Below, piece by piece: positions 1 to 9,800 of a DNA stretch of 64,000 bases. Position 1 is the first letter of the stretch. Every line of letters starts with the position of its first letter. Source of the stretch: Methylobacterium planeticum (GTDB lineage: Bacteria > Pseudomonadota > Alphaproteobacteria > Rhizobiales > Beijerinckiaceae). Below the pieces are notes generated by a model. That model had not been told where the DNA came from and ran no database searches. It was given only the letters and a program-made list of their open reading frames with translations. Location of the stretch: positions 1 to 64,000 of the forward strand of contig NZ_VZZJ01000020.1 of NCBI RefSeq assembly GCF_008806345.1. Direction: 5' to 3'. The position numbers were made by a program, and so were the translations under genes.

Positions 1-68
1 TCCAGGCGGCGGACCGGCTCAATCGGTCAGGCCGTCCAGGCGGCGGACCGGCTCAATCGGTCAGGCCG
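1..68. repeat. 34-bp perfect tandem duplication at the 3' end of arfB
   Basis: Positions 1-34 and 35-68 are identical, head to tail. The second copy carries the last codons and stop of the release-factor gene on the minus strand, so the first copy is a duplicated, non-translated stop region. Because it begins exactly at base 1 of the window it may extend further left, and an assembly-edge artefact cannot be excluded. Confidence 0.9.
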
Positions 69-484
69 CCGCCGCGCAGGCGCTTCGTGGCGCCGCGCTT
101 CGCCTTCGAGTCGAGCCGGCGCTTCTTCGAGGCGAGGGTCGGCCGGGTGGCGCGGCGCGGCGTCGGGGGCACCGCGGCCTCGGCTACCAGCTCGGCGAGG
201 CGCTCGCGGGCATCCGCCCGGTTGCGCTCCTGGGTGCGGAAGCGCTGCGCCGTGATGACGAGGATCCCCTCGGAGGTGAGCCGGCGCCCGGCGAGCCGCA
301 TCAGCCGCACCGCCACCGCGTCCGGCAGGGATCCCGAGCGGCGCACGTCGAAGCGCAGCTGCACCGCGGTCGAGAGCTTGTTGACGTTCTGGCCGCCGGG
401 CCCCGACGCGCGGATGAAGGTTTCCTCCAGTTCCGCCTCGTCGATGGCGATGTGGGGGGTGCATTGCAGGGCCACGATCGCCAT
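53..484 (-). CDS. arfB: Peptidyl-tRNA hydrolase / alternative ribosome-rescue factor ArfB (YaeJ)
   Basis: A 143-residue protein with the release-factor catalytic GGQ motif in the context SGPGGQNVNK at about residues 28-37, and a basic C-terminal tail rich in K and R (residues about 110-139). In this family the GGQ domain hydrolyses peptidyl-tRNA on stalled ribosomes while the basic tail enters the empty mRNA channel. Length and layout match ArfB rather than RF1/RF2, since the codon-recognition domains are absent. It lies 26 bp downstream of bolA on the same strand, so the two may be cotranscribed. Its stop codon sits inside the second copy of a 34-bp tandem repeat. Confidence 0.9.
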   Translation of the reverse strand: MAIVALQCTPHIAIDEAELEETFIRASGPGGQNVNKLSTAVQLRFDVRRSGSLPDAVAVRLMRLAGRRLTSEGILVITAQRFRTQERNRADARERLAELVAEAAVPPTPRRATRPTLASKKRRLDSKAKRGATKRLRGGGLTD

Positions 485-510
485 CTCCCGGAGGGGCTGC
501 CAGGGAGCCG

Positions 511-795
511 TCAGGCCGCCTCGGACGGGGTGCGGGCCCGCACCGCGAGCGCGTGAAGCCCGCGCTTGAAGGCGTCGTCCAGCACCGTGTTGACGAGCCT
601 GTGGCGCTCGACGCGGCTCTTGCCCTCGAAGGCCGGCGAGACCACGTCGAGGCGGAAATGCGTCTCGCCCGATTCGCGCCAGCCCATATGGCCGGCATGG
701 AGGTGGGATTCGTCGATCACGTCGAGATGCGTCGGCGTGAGCTCCGCGCCGAGGGTCTCGGCGATCCAGGTCTTCAGGGGTCCAGCCTCGGTCAT
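511..795 (-). CDS. bolA: BolA family protein
   Basis: A 94-residue BolA-fold protein. The start at 795 is preferred because a GGAGGA ribosome binding site lies just upstream; an in-frame ATG further up adds 19 unlikely residues. The H-x-GHMGWRESGETHFR stretch and the following basic RHRLVN segment are typical of BolA, with the conserved HAL-like motif near the C terminus. BolA proteins pair with monothiol glutaredoxins in iron-sulfur handling and envelope or redox stress responses. It is divergent from the J-domain gene at 911, with a 115-bp shared upstream region. Confidence 0.88.
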   Translation of the reverse strand: MTEAGPLKTWIAETLGAELTPTHLDVIDESHLHAGHMGWRESGETHFRLDVVSPAFEGKSRVERHRLVNTVLDDAFKRGLHALAVRARTPSEAA

Positions 796-910
796 CCGCG
801 TTCCTCCGGGAGGCCGGGATGCGCCGATCGCGTCAAGCCCCGTTCTCCGCATGCGTCATCAGGCCCAACGGCCTTGTGTCTCCGGTCCACCCCCTCATAA
901 TCGCCCCATC

Positions 911-1534
911 ATGGATCTCAACTCGCGCCTGTTCGACAGCATCCGCATCAAGCCGTCCTGCGACGAGCCGAAGAAGGCCGAGTCCGGCACCTGCGAGACG
1001 CCCGGCTGCCAGAACCCGGGCCTCTACCGCGCGCCGAAGGGGCGCAAGGCGGAGGGGCAGTACTGGCGCTTCTGCATGGACCACGTGCGGGCCTACAACG
1101 CGACCTACAATTACTTCGACGGCATGAACGACGCCGCCGTGCAGGCCTTCCAGAAGGATGCCATCATCGGGCACCGGCCGACCTGGGCCATGGGCGTGAA
1201 CCGCCCGGCCGGGGCGGACAAGGCCAAGCCCGAGGCGACGCGGGACTGGGCCTATGTCGATCCGCTGGGCATCCTGCGGGCGGAGGGCGTCGGCGCGACC
1301 CGGGCCCGGACGAAGCCCGAGCCGCAGCGGCCGCGCCACTCGGCGGCGGTGCGCCGGGCGCTGGACGTGCTCGGCCTCGACGAGACGGCGGACACCGCCG
1401 CCATCAAGGCCCAGTACAAGACCTTGGTGAAGCGCTTCCACCCGGATGCCAATGGCGGCGACCGATCGTTCGAGGAGCGCCTGCGCGACATCATCCGGGC
1501 GCACGACGCGCTGCGGGCGGCGGGCCTGTGCTGA
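911..1534 (+). CDS. J-domain (DnaJ-like) protein
   Basis: A 207-residue protein with a C-terminal J domain (about residues 150-207) carrying the HPD tripeptide in the context KRFHPDANGGD; HPD stimulates DnaK ATPase activity. The N-terminal part has a small Cys-rich patch (C-ETPGC, FC near residues 32-58) that could bind metal but is not a canonical DnaJ zinc finger. This arrangement, J domain at the C terminus, is common in alphaproteobacteria, where the gene often precedes cobS as it does here. The substrate is unknown. Confidence 0.88.
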   Translation: MDLNSRLFDSIRIKPSCDEPKKAESGTCETPGCQNPGLYRAPKGRKAEGQYWRFCMDHVRAYNATYNYFDGMNDAAVQAFQKDAIIGHRPTWAMGVNRPAGADKAKPEATRDWAYVDPLGILRAEGVGATRARTKPEPQRPRHSAAVRRALDVLGLDETADTAAIKAQYKTLVKRFHPDANGGDRSFEERLRDIIRAHDALRAAGLC

Positions 1535-1785
1535 CGGCTCCGCGCCGGACGCCGCCGGGGGCCGATGCGGCACGATCGATGCACGTTTGTCGCTTTCCGT
1601 GGGGCCGGGAGGCGGAAATCGCCGCGAAACATCCTATATCCCGGTCTCGCCCCCCAGTGGCGCCGGCCGGCGCCGACGATTAAGGAAGGCCGATGACCGC
1701 GGCCGCACGACCCGCGGGCAAGAGCCTTGAGACACCTGCGAGGCGCCGCGCTCCCGCGGCGGTGCCCGCCCCGACGAGGTCCCGT

Positions 1786-2769
1786 ATGCTTTCTGACGAC
1801 ACGCCCGCCTCGCTGCCCGACCGGACCGTTTCCGTGCGCGAGGTCTTCGGCATCGATCTCGATCTCAGGGTTCCGGCCTTCTCCGAGACCGACGAGCACG
1901 TGCCGGACCTCGACAGGGACTACATCTTCGATCGCGAGACCACCCTTGCGATCCTGGCCGGCTTCGCGCGCAACCGCCGCGTGATGATCACCGGCTACCA
2001 CGGCACCGGGAAATCGACCCATATCGAGCAGGTCGCCGCGCGCCTGAACTGGCCCTGCGTGCGGATCAACCTCGACAGCCACGTCTCGCGCATCGATCTC
2101 GTCGGCAAGGACGCGATCGTGCTGCAGGACGGCAAGCAGGTCACCGCCTTCCAGGACGGCATCCTGCCCTGGGCGCTGCAGAACAACGTCGCCCTCGTCT
2201 TCGACGAGTACGATGCGGGCCGCCCCGACGTGATGTTCGTGATCCAGCGCGTTCTGGAGCTCTCGGGCCGGCTGACGCTCCTCGACCAGAAGCGGGTGAT
2301 CCGCCCGCACCCGGCCTTCCGCCTGTTCGCCACCGCCAACACGGTCGGCCTCGGCGACACGTCGGGCCTCTATCACGGCACCCAGCAGATCAACCAGGGC
2401 CAGATGGACCGCTGGTCGATCGTCACGACCCTGAACTACCTGCCGCACGACCGCGAGGTCGACATCGTCCTGTCGAAGGCGATCCACTACAAGGGCGATG
2501 CCGGCCGCGACGTCGTCAACCGGATGGTGCGGGTCGCCGACCTGACCCGCAACGCCTTCATGAACGGCGACCTCTCCACCGTCATGAGCCCGCGCACGGT
2601 GATCACCTGGGCCGAGAACGCCGACATCTTCCACGATATCGGCTTCGCCTTCCGGGTGACCTTCCTCAACAAGTGCGACGAGCTGGAGCGCGCCCTGGTG
2701 GCGGAGTTCTACCAGCGCGCCTTCGGCAAGGAGCTGCCGGAGAGCGCGGTCAACGTCGCGCTGACCTGA
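1786..2769 (+). CDS. cobS: Aerobic cobaltochelatase subunit CobS (AAA+ ATPase)
   Basis: A 327-residue MoxR-like AAA+ ATPase with Walker A GYHGTGKST at residues 70-78 and Walker B LVFDEYD around 136-142. With CobT and CobN it inserts Co2+ into hydrogenobyrinic acid a,c-diamide in the oxygen-dependent cobalamin pathway. The start at 1786 gives the usual family N terminus; an in-frame upstream ATG at 1693 would add 31 low-complexity residues. cobT follows 136 bp downstream on the same strand. cobN is not in the window. Confidence 0.93.
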   Translation: MLSDDTPASLPDRTVSVREVFGIDLDLRVPAFSETDEHVPDLDRDYIFDRETTLAILAGFARNRRVMITGYHGTGKSTHIEQVAARLNWPCVRINLDSHVSRIDLVGKDAIVLQDGKQVTAFQDGILPWALQNNVALVFDEYDAGRPDVMFVIQRVLELSGRLTLLDQKRVIRPHPAFRLFATANTVGLGDTSGLYHGTQQINQGQMDRWSIVTTLNYLPHDREVDIVLSKAIHYKGDAGRDVVNRMVRVADLTRNAFMNGDLSTVMSPRTVITWAENADIFHDIGFAFRVTFLNKCDELERALVAEFYQRAFGKELPESAVNVALT

Positions 2770-2905
2770 GCCGGGCGGAGGCGCCTCAGACCTCGACGTC
2801 CGGCCTCCCCCGCGGGCGTTCCGGTGTCGCGGGGCCGGGTCGCGGGGCCGCCGCCGTGCCGGCCCGCGCAGCGCCTGAGACTGGGATCGGGAAATACGGG
2901 AAACC

Positions 2906-4816
2906 ATGTCCATCTCGAACCGCAAGCCCGGTGACCGCCGCGAGCCCGTCGCCGAACCCCTCAAGCGCTCGGTCGCCGGGTGCCTGCGCGCCATCGCGCG
3001 GCGCCAGGAGGTGGAGGTCACCTACGCGAGCGACCGGCCGGCCCTGACCGGCGACAAGGCGCGCCTGCCCGAGCCGCCCCGCAAGCTCTCGGCGGCGGAC
3101 GTCGCGGTCCTGCGCGGCAACGCCGACTCGATGGCGCTGCGCCTCGGCTGCCACGACGCCGCGGTGCATCGCCGCCTCGCCCCCGAGAACGCCGCCGGCC
3201 GGGCCGTCTACGACGCGGTCGAGCAGGCCCGCGTCGAGGCGATCGGCTCGCGCCGGATGGCCGGGGTGGCGAGCAACATCGCGGCGATGCTCGAGGACCG
3301 CTATCACCGCGGCGGCAAGTACGAGACCATCACCGACCGCGCCGACGCGCCGATGGAGGATGCGGTCGCCCTGATGGTGCGCGAGCGCCTCACCGGGCAG
3401 GCGCCGCCGCCCGCGGCCCGCAAGATCGTCGCGCTCTGGCGCGACGACATCGAGGCCAAGGCCGGCAAGAACCTCGACGGGCTCCTCGGCGCGCTCGAGA
3501 ACCAGCGCGCCTTCGCGCGCTCCGTGCGCGACCTGCTCTCCTCCCTCGACATGGCCGACGACACGCCCTTCGACCCGGAGGACGACGACAGCGAGGACGA
3601 GAACGAGGCGCAGGACGACGAGCAGTCCCCGAGCGAGGGCGAGGCCGAGGAGCAGTCGCAGGGCGACCGCGCCGAGATCGACGCGTCCGAGGAGGCCTCC
3701 GACGACATCGAGGAGGGGGCGACCGAGGCCGCCGACGCGCCCTCCGGCGAGCTTCCGGAGGATTCCGAGGACGCCGAATCCGAGGAGGCCTCCGAAGCCT
3801 CGCGCCCGCCGAGCCCGCGCCCCAACGAGGTGCGCGGCCCCGAATACCGGGTCTTCAACCCCCGCTTCGACGAGGTGATCCACGCCGAGGAGCTGTGCGA
3901 GGCGGACGAGCTCGCGCGCCTGCGGACCTATCTCGACAAGCAGCTCGCCCATCTGCAGGGCGTGGTCGGGCGCCTCGCCAACCGGCTGCAACGGCGCCTC
4001 CTGGCGCAGCAGAACCGCGCCTGGGACTTCGACCTCGAGGAGGGCCAGCTCGACCCGGCCCGCCTCGTGCGCGTCGTGATCGACCCGTTCCAGCCGCTCT
4101 CCTTCAAGCAGGAGAAGGACACGAACTTCCGCGACACCGTCGTGACCCTGCTCCTCGACAATTCGGGCTCCATGCGCGGGCGCCCGATCACCGTGGCGGC
4201 GACCTGCGCCGACATCCTCGCCCGCACGCTGGAGCGCTGCGGCGTCAAGGTCGAGATCCTGGGCTTCACCACGCGAGCCTGGAAGGGCGGGCAGTCGCGC
4301 GAGGCCTGGCTCAATGCCGGAAAGCCCCCCTCCCCGGGCCGGCTCAACGACCTGCGCCACATCGTCTACAAGAGCGCCGACGCGCCCTGGCGCCGGGCCC
4401 GCAAGAATCTCGGCCTGATGATGCGCGAGGGGCTGCTCAAGGAGAACATCGACGGCGAGGCCCTGGACTGGGCCCACAAGCGCCTCCTCGGCCGGCCCGA
4501 GCAGCGCAAGATCCTGATGGTGATCTCGGACGGCGCGCCGGTCGACGATTCGACCCTCTCGGTCAATGCCGGCAACTACCTCGAGCGCCACCTGCGCTGG
4601 ATGATCGAGGACATCGAGACCCGCTCGCCCGTGGAACTCCTCGCCATCGGCATCGGCCACGACGTCACGCGCTACTACAGGCGCGCCGTGACGATCATCG
4701 ATGCGGAGGAACTCGGCGGCGCCATGACGGAGAAGCTGGCCGAGCTGTTCGAGGAGGATGGCGGCCCCGGGCTGTCCCGCGCCGCGCCCCTGCGGGCGGC
4801 CGGCGGGCGGCGCTGA
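2906..4816 (+). CDS. cobT: Aerobic cobaltochelatase subunit CobT
   Basis: A 636-residue protein with the CobT layout: an N-terminal helical region, a long acidic linker of D, E and S (about residues 223-302), and a C-terminal von Willebrand A domain whose MIDAS motif DNSGS starts near residue 420. CobT forms the chaperone-like complex with CobS that drives cobalt insertion by CobN. The MIDAS residues are intact, so the protein should be functional. The gene ends at a strong hairpin shared with the convergent rpmB. Confidence 0.93.
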   Translation: MSISNRKPGDRREPVAEPLKRSVAGCLRAIARRQEVEVTYASDRPALTGDKARLPEPPRKLSAADVAVLRGNADSMALRLGCHDAAVHRRLAPENAAGRAVYDAVEQARVEAIGSRRMAGVASNIAAMLEDRYHRGGKYETITDRADAPMEDAVALMVRERLTGQAPPPAARKIVALWRDDIEAKAGKNLDGLLGALENQRAFARSVRDLLSSLDMADDTPFDPEDDDSEDENEAQDDEQSPSEGEAEEQSQGDRAEIDASEEASDDIEEGATEAADAPSGELPEDSEDAESEEASEASRPPSPRPNEVRGPEYRVFNPRFDEVIHAEELCEADELARLRTYLDKQLAHLQGVVGRLANRLQRRLLAQQNRAWDFDLEEGQLDPARLVRVVIDPFQPLSFKQEKDTNFRDTVVTLLLDNSGSMRGRPITVAATCADILARTLERCGVKVEILGFTTRAWKGGQSREAWLNAGKPPSPGRLNDLRHIVYKSADAPWRRARKNLGLMMREGLLKENIDGEALDWAHKRLLGRPEQRKILMVISDGAPVDDSTLSVNAGNYLERHLRWMIEDIETRSPVELLAIGIGHDVTRYYRRAVTIIDAEELGGAMTEKLAELFEEDGGPGLSRAAPLRAAGGRR

Positions 4817-4841
4817 GCGCCCGCCGCTCCGACGGGGCGCC

Positions 4842-4888
4842 CACGAAAACACCGCCGCGCCGGCGAGCCGGGCGGCGGTGTTTTCGTG
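4842..4888. terminator. Bidirectional terminator between cobT and rpmB
   Basis: A perfect 16-bp inverted repeat: CACGAAAACACCGCCG at 4842-4857 pairs with 4873-4888. On the plus strand the right arm reads CGGCGGTGTTTTCGTG, and the A run in the left arm supplies T residues for the minus strand, so it can end transcription of both converging genes. Confidence 0.85.
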
Positions 4889-4924
4889 ATGCTCAGGTCC
4901 CCGCGCCGGGCGGGGATGCCGGCC

Positions 4925-5233
4925 TCAGGCGGCGGCGGCCGGGGTCTCGACCTCGGAGAGCTTCTTGTGGATCTCGCGCTTCAGGAGGCGAGCCGTCTGG
5001 GACAGCTCGATCTCGCGGGCCTTGACCAGGAAGGCGTCGAGGCCGCCGCGATGCTCGACCGAGCGGAGGGCGTGCGCGGTGACGCGCAGGCGGACGCGGC
5101 GGTTCAGCGTCTCGGATTGCAGCGTGACGTTGCAGAGGTTGGGCAGGAACCGGCACTTGGTCTTGCGGTTCGAGTGGCTCACGAGGTGTCCGACCTGCAC
5201 GGCCTTACCCGTGAGTTCGCAGCGGCGCGACAT
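4925..5233 (-). CDS. rpmB: 50S ribosomal protein L28
   Basis: A 102-residue basic protein beginning MSRRCELTGKAVQVGHLVSH, the standard L28 N terminus, with the following SNRKTK and RFLPNLCNV signatures. It is a component of the large ribosomal subunit. Alphaproteobacterial L28 is about 95-105 residues, so this is full length. It converges on cobT at a shared terminator. Confidence 0.96.
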   Translation of the reverse strand: MSRRCELTGKAVQVGHLVSHSNRKTKCRFLPNLCNVTLQSETLNRRVRLRVTAHALRSVEHRGGLDAFLVKAREIELSQTARLLKREIHKKLSEVETPAAAA

Positions 5234-5512
5234 AGCAAAAATCCCGTATCGTTCCGTGGGCGGTCAAAACTCGGACCCTCACGGCCAACGCAGCAAGCGC
5301 CGCGGGCCTTGCCCAAGCGTGATTCCAGGTCCAGCGGAGTCCTGTTGAAGGCGCGAGCCTATAGGGGACGAGGCCCGGTTCCGTCAAGGCGCAACCGAGG
5401 CCGGACTGTCCCCTTCGCGGGCTGGCGGGCCCCGAACACTCTGTTAACCATGGGTGCCGATAACTTCCAGCAGTGCCGCGGGTCTCGCCCGAGCCCCGCG
5501 CGAGCGTTGAGG

Positions 5513-6421
5513 ATGCGAACCCGGACCATGTGCGCCACACGAATCCGCACAGACCGTTGCCTGCGCGCCGGCCTCGTCGCCGCGGCGCTCGTCGGGTCGG
5601 TCACCGCCGAGGCCCGGCCGCGCCTGGCCCGGGTCGTCCCCGCCGCCGTCAGCGTCGATTACGGGGTCAACCTCGCGGGCATCCCGATCGGCACCGCCCA
5701 TCTCGCCGGCGCCTTCGAGGGCGCGCGCTACCGCATGGACGTCTCGGCGCAGCTCACCGGCCTCGTCGGGGCGATCACGGGCGGCATGGGCTCGGCCCGC
5801 TCCAGCGGCACGATCGCGGCCGGCCCGCAGCCCAGCACCTTCTCGATCGCCACCCGCACCGCCAATTCCGGCATCGCCGTGCGGATGGCGCTGGCGCGCG
5901 GCAACGTCGTGCAATCCGAGGTGACGCCGCCCCTCATCGACATGGGCGACCGGGTGCCGGTCACGGCCGCCAACAAGCGCGGCGTGATGGATCCCGCGAG
6001 TGCGCTGCTGATGCCTGCCCAGGCGCGCGGCGACCTGACCGACCCCGAGAACTGCAACCGGACCCTGCCGGTCTTCGACGGGGCGACCCGCTTCAACGTG
6101 GTGCTCAGCTACGCCGAGACCCGCGCGGTGGAGAAGCCGGGCTATTCCGGCCCCGTCCTCGTCTGCAACGCCCGCTACCAGGCGGTCGCCGGCCACCGCC
6201 CGGACCGGCCGGGCGTGCGCTTCATGGAGGAGAACCGCGACATGTCGGTCTGGCTCGCGCCGGTCGACGGCACGCGGGTCCTGCTGCCGATGCGCATCGC
6301 GGTGCGCACGACCCTCGGGACCAACATCATCGAGGCGACCCGGTGGGTCCGCTCCGGCGCGTCCGCCGAGGCGACCCCGACCGGCGCCGCCGGCGCGGTC
6401 GCGAGCCTCGGCCAGAACTGA
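5513..6421 (+). CDS. Secreted DUF3108-family protein
   Basis: About 302 residues with an N-terminal export signal (charged RIRTDR, then a hydrophobic AGLVAAALVGSV run ending near the AEA site). The body matches the DUF3108 type: a YGVNLAGIPIGTAHL start, T-GLVG, alternating beta strands and a C-terminal hydrophilic part. The family is periplasmic and beta-rich, with no settled function. Two starts are possible (5513 or 5528); neither has an ideally spaced ribosome binding site. A small secreted protein gene follows 8 bp downstream. Confidence 0.75.
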   Translation: MRTRTMCATRIRTDRCLRAGLVAAALVGSVTAEARPRLARVVPAAVSVDYGVNLAGIPIGTAHLAGAFEGARYRMDVSAQLTGLVGAITGGMGSARSSGTIAAGPQPSTFSIATRTANSGIAVRMALARGNVVQSEVTPPLIDMGDRVPVTAANKRGVMDPASALLMPAQARGDLTDPENCNRTLPVFDGATRFNVVLSYAETRAVEKPGYSGPVLVCNARYQAVAGHRPDRPGVRFMEENRDMSVWLAPVDGTRVLLPMRIAVRTTLGTNIIEATRWVRSGASAEATPTGAAGAVASLGQN

Positions 6422-6429
6422 GGCACGGG

Positions 6430-6792
6430 ATGCGCCGCGACGCCCGCCTCGCCCTGCCGGTCCTCGCCGGCCTCGCCGCGGCGACGGGCGCGGTGGGGGC
6501 GCCCCTGGAGGCGGGCAGCACCTGCGGCGGCAACGCCTACTCGTCGGCCCAGGTGATCGAGGGCCGCAAGCCCCGGCACGGGCCGATCACCAGCGTCCCC
6601 GACACCCTCTGCGCCGATCTCGAGGGTCCGCGCTCGCCGGTGAAGATCGAGATCTACGGGGTGCCGGGACAGGCCGGCGGCACGCAGGGCAGCGACGGGC
6701 TCGGTACGAGCGGCAGTGGCGGGGATGAGCGTTCCGCCCCATATGAGGGGCTGCCCCGGCGTGGGGCGCGGACGCACGGCCCCCGGAACTAG
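6430..6792 (+). CDS. Small secreted protein of unknown function
   Basis: A 120-residue protein with a clear signal peptide (RRDAR, then LALPVLAGLAAATG, cleavage near GAVGA). The mature part has two cysteines (STCGG and TLCADLEG) that could form a disulfide, and a Gly/Ser-rich, low-complexity tail. No family was recognised. It starts 8 bp after the DUF3108 gene, so the two are probably one transcript of exported proteins. Confidence 0.55.
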   Translation: MRRDARLALPVLAGLAAATGAVGAPLEAGSTCGGNAYSSAQVIEGRKPRHGPITSVPDTLCADLEGPRSPVKIEIYGVPGQAGGTQGSDGLGTSGSGGDERSAPYEGLPRRGARTHGPRN

Positions 6793-6898
6793 GGAGCCGA
6801 GGCCGGCGCGTTCCCTCTCGGGCCCCGCACGCCGACACCCGCCTCCGACGCGCACGGCGCACCACCGGCCGCCCCGCCGAAGGGATCGCCCCGACCTG

Positions 6899-9800
6899 AT
6901 GACCCGCCGTTCCCTCCAACCGCAGGCCCGCGCGCGCGGCGTCATGGCGGTGCTCGGGCCGACCAATACCGGCAAGACCCATCTCGCGATCGAGCGGATG
7001 CTCGCCCACCCGACCGGGATGATCGGACTGCCGCTGCGCCTGCTCGCGCGAGAGGTCTACCTGCGCGTCGTCGCCCGCGTCGGCGCCGACAAGGTCGCGC
7101 TGATCACCGGTGAGGAGAAGATCAAGCCGGATCGCCCGCGCTACTGGATCGCCACCATCGAGGCGATGCCGCGCGACCTCGACGTCGCCTTCGTGGCCAT
7201 CGACGAGATCCAGCTCGGCGCCGACATGGACCGGGGCCACGTCTTCACCGACCGCCTGCTCTACCAGCGCGGCCGCGAGGAGACCCTGCTGATCGGCTCC
7301 GCGACGGTCCTGCCGCTGGTCCAGTCCCTGATTCCCGGCGTCCAGACCACGACGCGTCCGCGCCTGTCGCAACTCACCTTCGCGGGCGAGAAGAAGCTCT
7401 CGCGCCTGCCCCGGCGCACCGCCATCGTGGCCTTCTCGGCCGAGGAGGTCTACGCCATCGCGGAGCTGATCCGGCGCCAGCGCGGGGGCGCGGCGGTGGT
7501 GCTCGGGGCGCTCTCGCCCCGGACCCGCAACGCGCAGGTCGAGCTCTACCAGTCGGGGGACGTGGACTACCTCGTGGCCACCGACGCCGTGGGGATGGGC
7601 CTCAACCTCGACGTCGACCACGTGGCCTTCGCGGCCAACTGGAAGTACGACGGGACCCGCTTCCGGAAATTGACGCCCCCCGAGATGGGCCAGATCGCGG
7701 GCCGCGCCGGGCGCCACCTCTCGGACGGGACCTTCGGGTCCACCGGGCGCTGCCCGCCCTTCGAGCCCGAGATGGTCGAGGCGCTGGAGACCCACAGCTT
7801 CGACCCCTTGCGCGTCCTGCAATGGCGCAACCCCGACCTCGACTTTGCGAGCCTGGCGCGGCTGCAGCAGAGCCTCGACGAACATCCGCGGGAGAGCGGC
7901 CTCACGCGCGCGCCGATGGGCGAGGACCAGCAGGCCCTCGAGATCCTGATGCGCGAGGACGACATCCGGGACATGGCGTCGAACCCGAAATCCGTGCAGC
8001 GGCTGTGGGACGTCTGCGGCGTGCCGGATTACCGCAAGGTCCACCCCCAGACCCACGCGGATCTGGTGGCGCAGCTCTACCGGTTCCTGATGCGGGGCAT
8101 GGCGGGACGGATCCCGAACGACTGGTTCGCCCAGCACGTGGCGATGATCGACCGGACCGACGGCGACATCGACGCGCTCTCCCAGCGCATCGCGCAGGGA
8201 CGGACCTGGACATTCGTGGCGAACCGGCCTGACTGGCTTCTCGACCCGGAACATTGGCAGGGCGAGACACGTCGGGTAGAGGACAGGCTGTCCGACGCCC
8301 TGCACGAACGCCTCGCGAGCCGTTTCGTCGACAGGCGCACCAGCGTCCTGATGCGGCGCCTGAGAGAGAATACGATGTTGGAAGCCCAAATTACCGCCGG
8401 CGGGGACGTGACCGTCGAGGGGCAGCATGTCGGCCACCTCCACGGCTTCCAGTTCGTGCCCGACCCGGGCGCGGAGGGGCACGAGGCCAAGACGCTGCGC
8501 AGCGCCGCCGAGAAGGCCCTCGCCGGCGAGATCGAGACGCGGGCCGACCGGTTCTCGGCCGCGGCCGACGCCTCCCTCGTGCTCAGCCACGAGGGCATCA
8601 TCCGCTGGACGGGTGATCCGGTGGCCAAGCTCGTGGCCGGCGACAAGCTGTTCGAGCCCCGCCTGCGGCTGATCGCCGACGAGGGGCTGGCCGGCCCCGC
8701 CCGCGAGAAGGTCGAGGGGCGCCTCAACGCCTGGCTCAAGGCCCACGTGGTGCGCCTCCTCGGGCCGCTGACGGAGATCGAGACCGCCGCCGACCTCACC
8801 GGCCTCGCCAAGGGCATCGGCTACCAGGTCGTCGAGGCCCTCGGCGTCCTCGAGCGCTCGAAGGTGACGCACGAGATGCGCAGCCTCGACCAGGAGGGCC
8901 GCGGGGCCCTGCGCCGCCACGGGGTGCGCTTCGGCGCCTATCACATCTTCCTGCCCGCGCTCCTCAAACCCGCGCCCCGCACCCTTGCGGCGCAGCTCTG
9001 GGCCCTGCGCAACGGCGGCCTCGACCAGCGCGGCCTCGACGAGATCGCGCATCTGGCCGGCTCCGGCCGCACCTCGATCAAGGTCGACCCGGAGATCGCC
9101 AAGGGCCTCTACCGGGCAGCGGGCTTCCGCGTCTGCGGCGAGCGCGCCGTGCGCGTCGACATCCTCGAGCGTCTGGCCGACCTGATCCGCCCTGCCATTG
9201 CCTACCGTCCCGGCACCACGCCGGGCGAGCCGCCGGCCGGCAGCGCGGATGCGGACGGCTTCGTGGCCACCGTGGGGATGACGTCCCTCGTCGGCTGCTC
9301 AGGGGAGGATTTCGCCTCGATCCTGAAATCCCTCGGCTACGTCTCCGAGTCCCGTCCGGGCCCCGCCGTCACGGTTCCGCTCCTGCCCGCCGCCTCGACC
9401 GAGCCGGTGCGTCCCCCGGTGCCGGCCGCCGCCGATGCGGCAGAAGCGGACGGCTCGGCCTCCGAGGCCCCCACCCCGGAGGTTTCCGCCGCGGCGGCCG
9501 AGGGCGAGGCGGTGTCTGGCGAGGCTGAGACCGCGACGGCCGCGGAGGCACCGCACGACGTGGCCGCCCCCACCGTGATCTCGGCGCCGGAGGGCATCGA
9601 GACGCACGACCGCGCCGCGGAGCCGGAAGTAGCCGAGGCCGCCACCGTCGAGGCGGCCGAAGCGGAGGCACCCGCCTCAGAAGTCCCTGCCGCCGAAGTC
9701 CCTGCCGTCGAGGCGCAGTCCCCGATCGGACCGGAGACCTTCGACGCCGCGGCCGAGGCCGCCCCGGAGGCATCCGACGAGACCGGCGCAGCCGATGCGC

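Noticed and set aside
2786..4852. Long minus-strand open frame opposite cobT
   Set aside because: It is antisense to a well-supported CobT gene, low in complexity (G, R, V and L), and arises from the GC codon bias.
6587..9052. 821-codon minus-strand open frame
   Set aside because: Antisense to the helicase; no domain, composition typical of a shadow frame in high-GC DNA.
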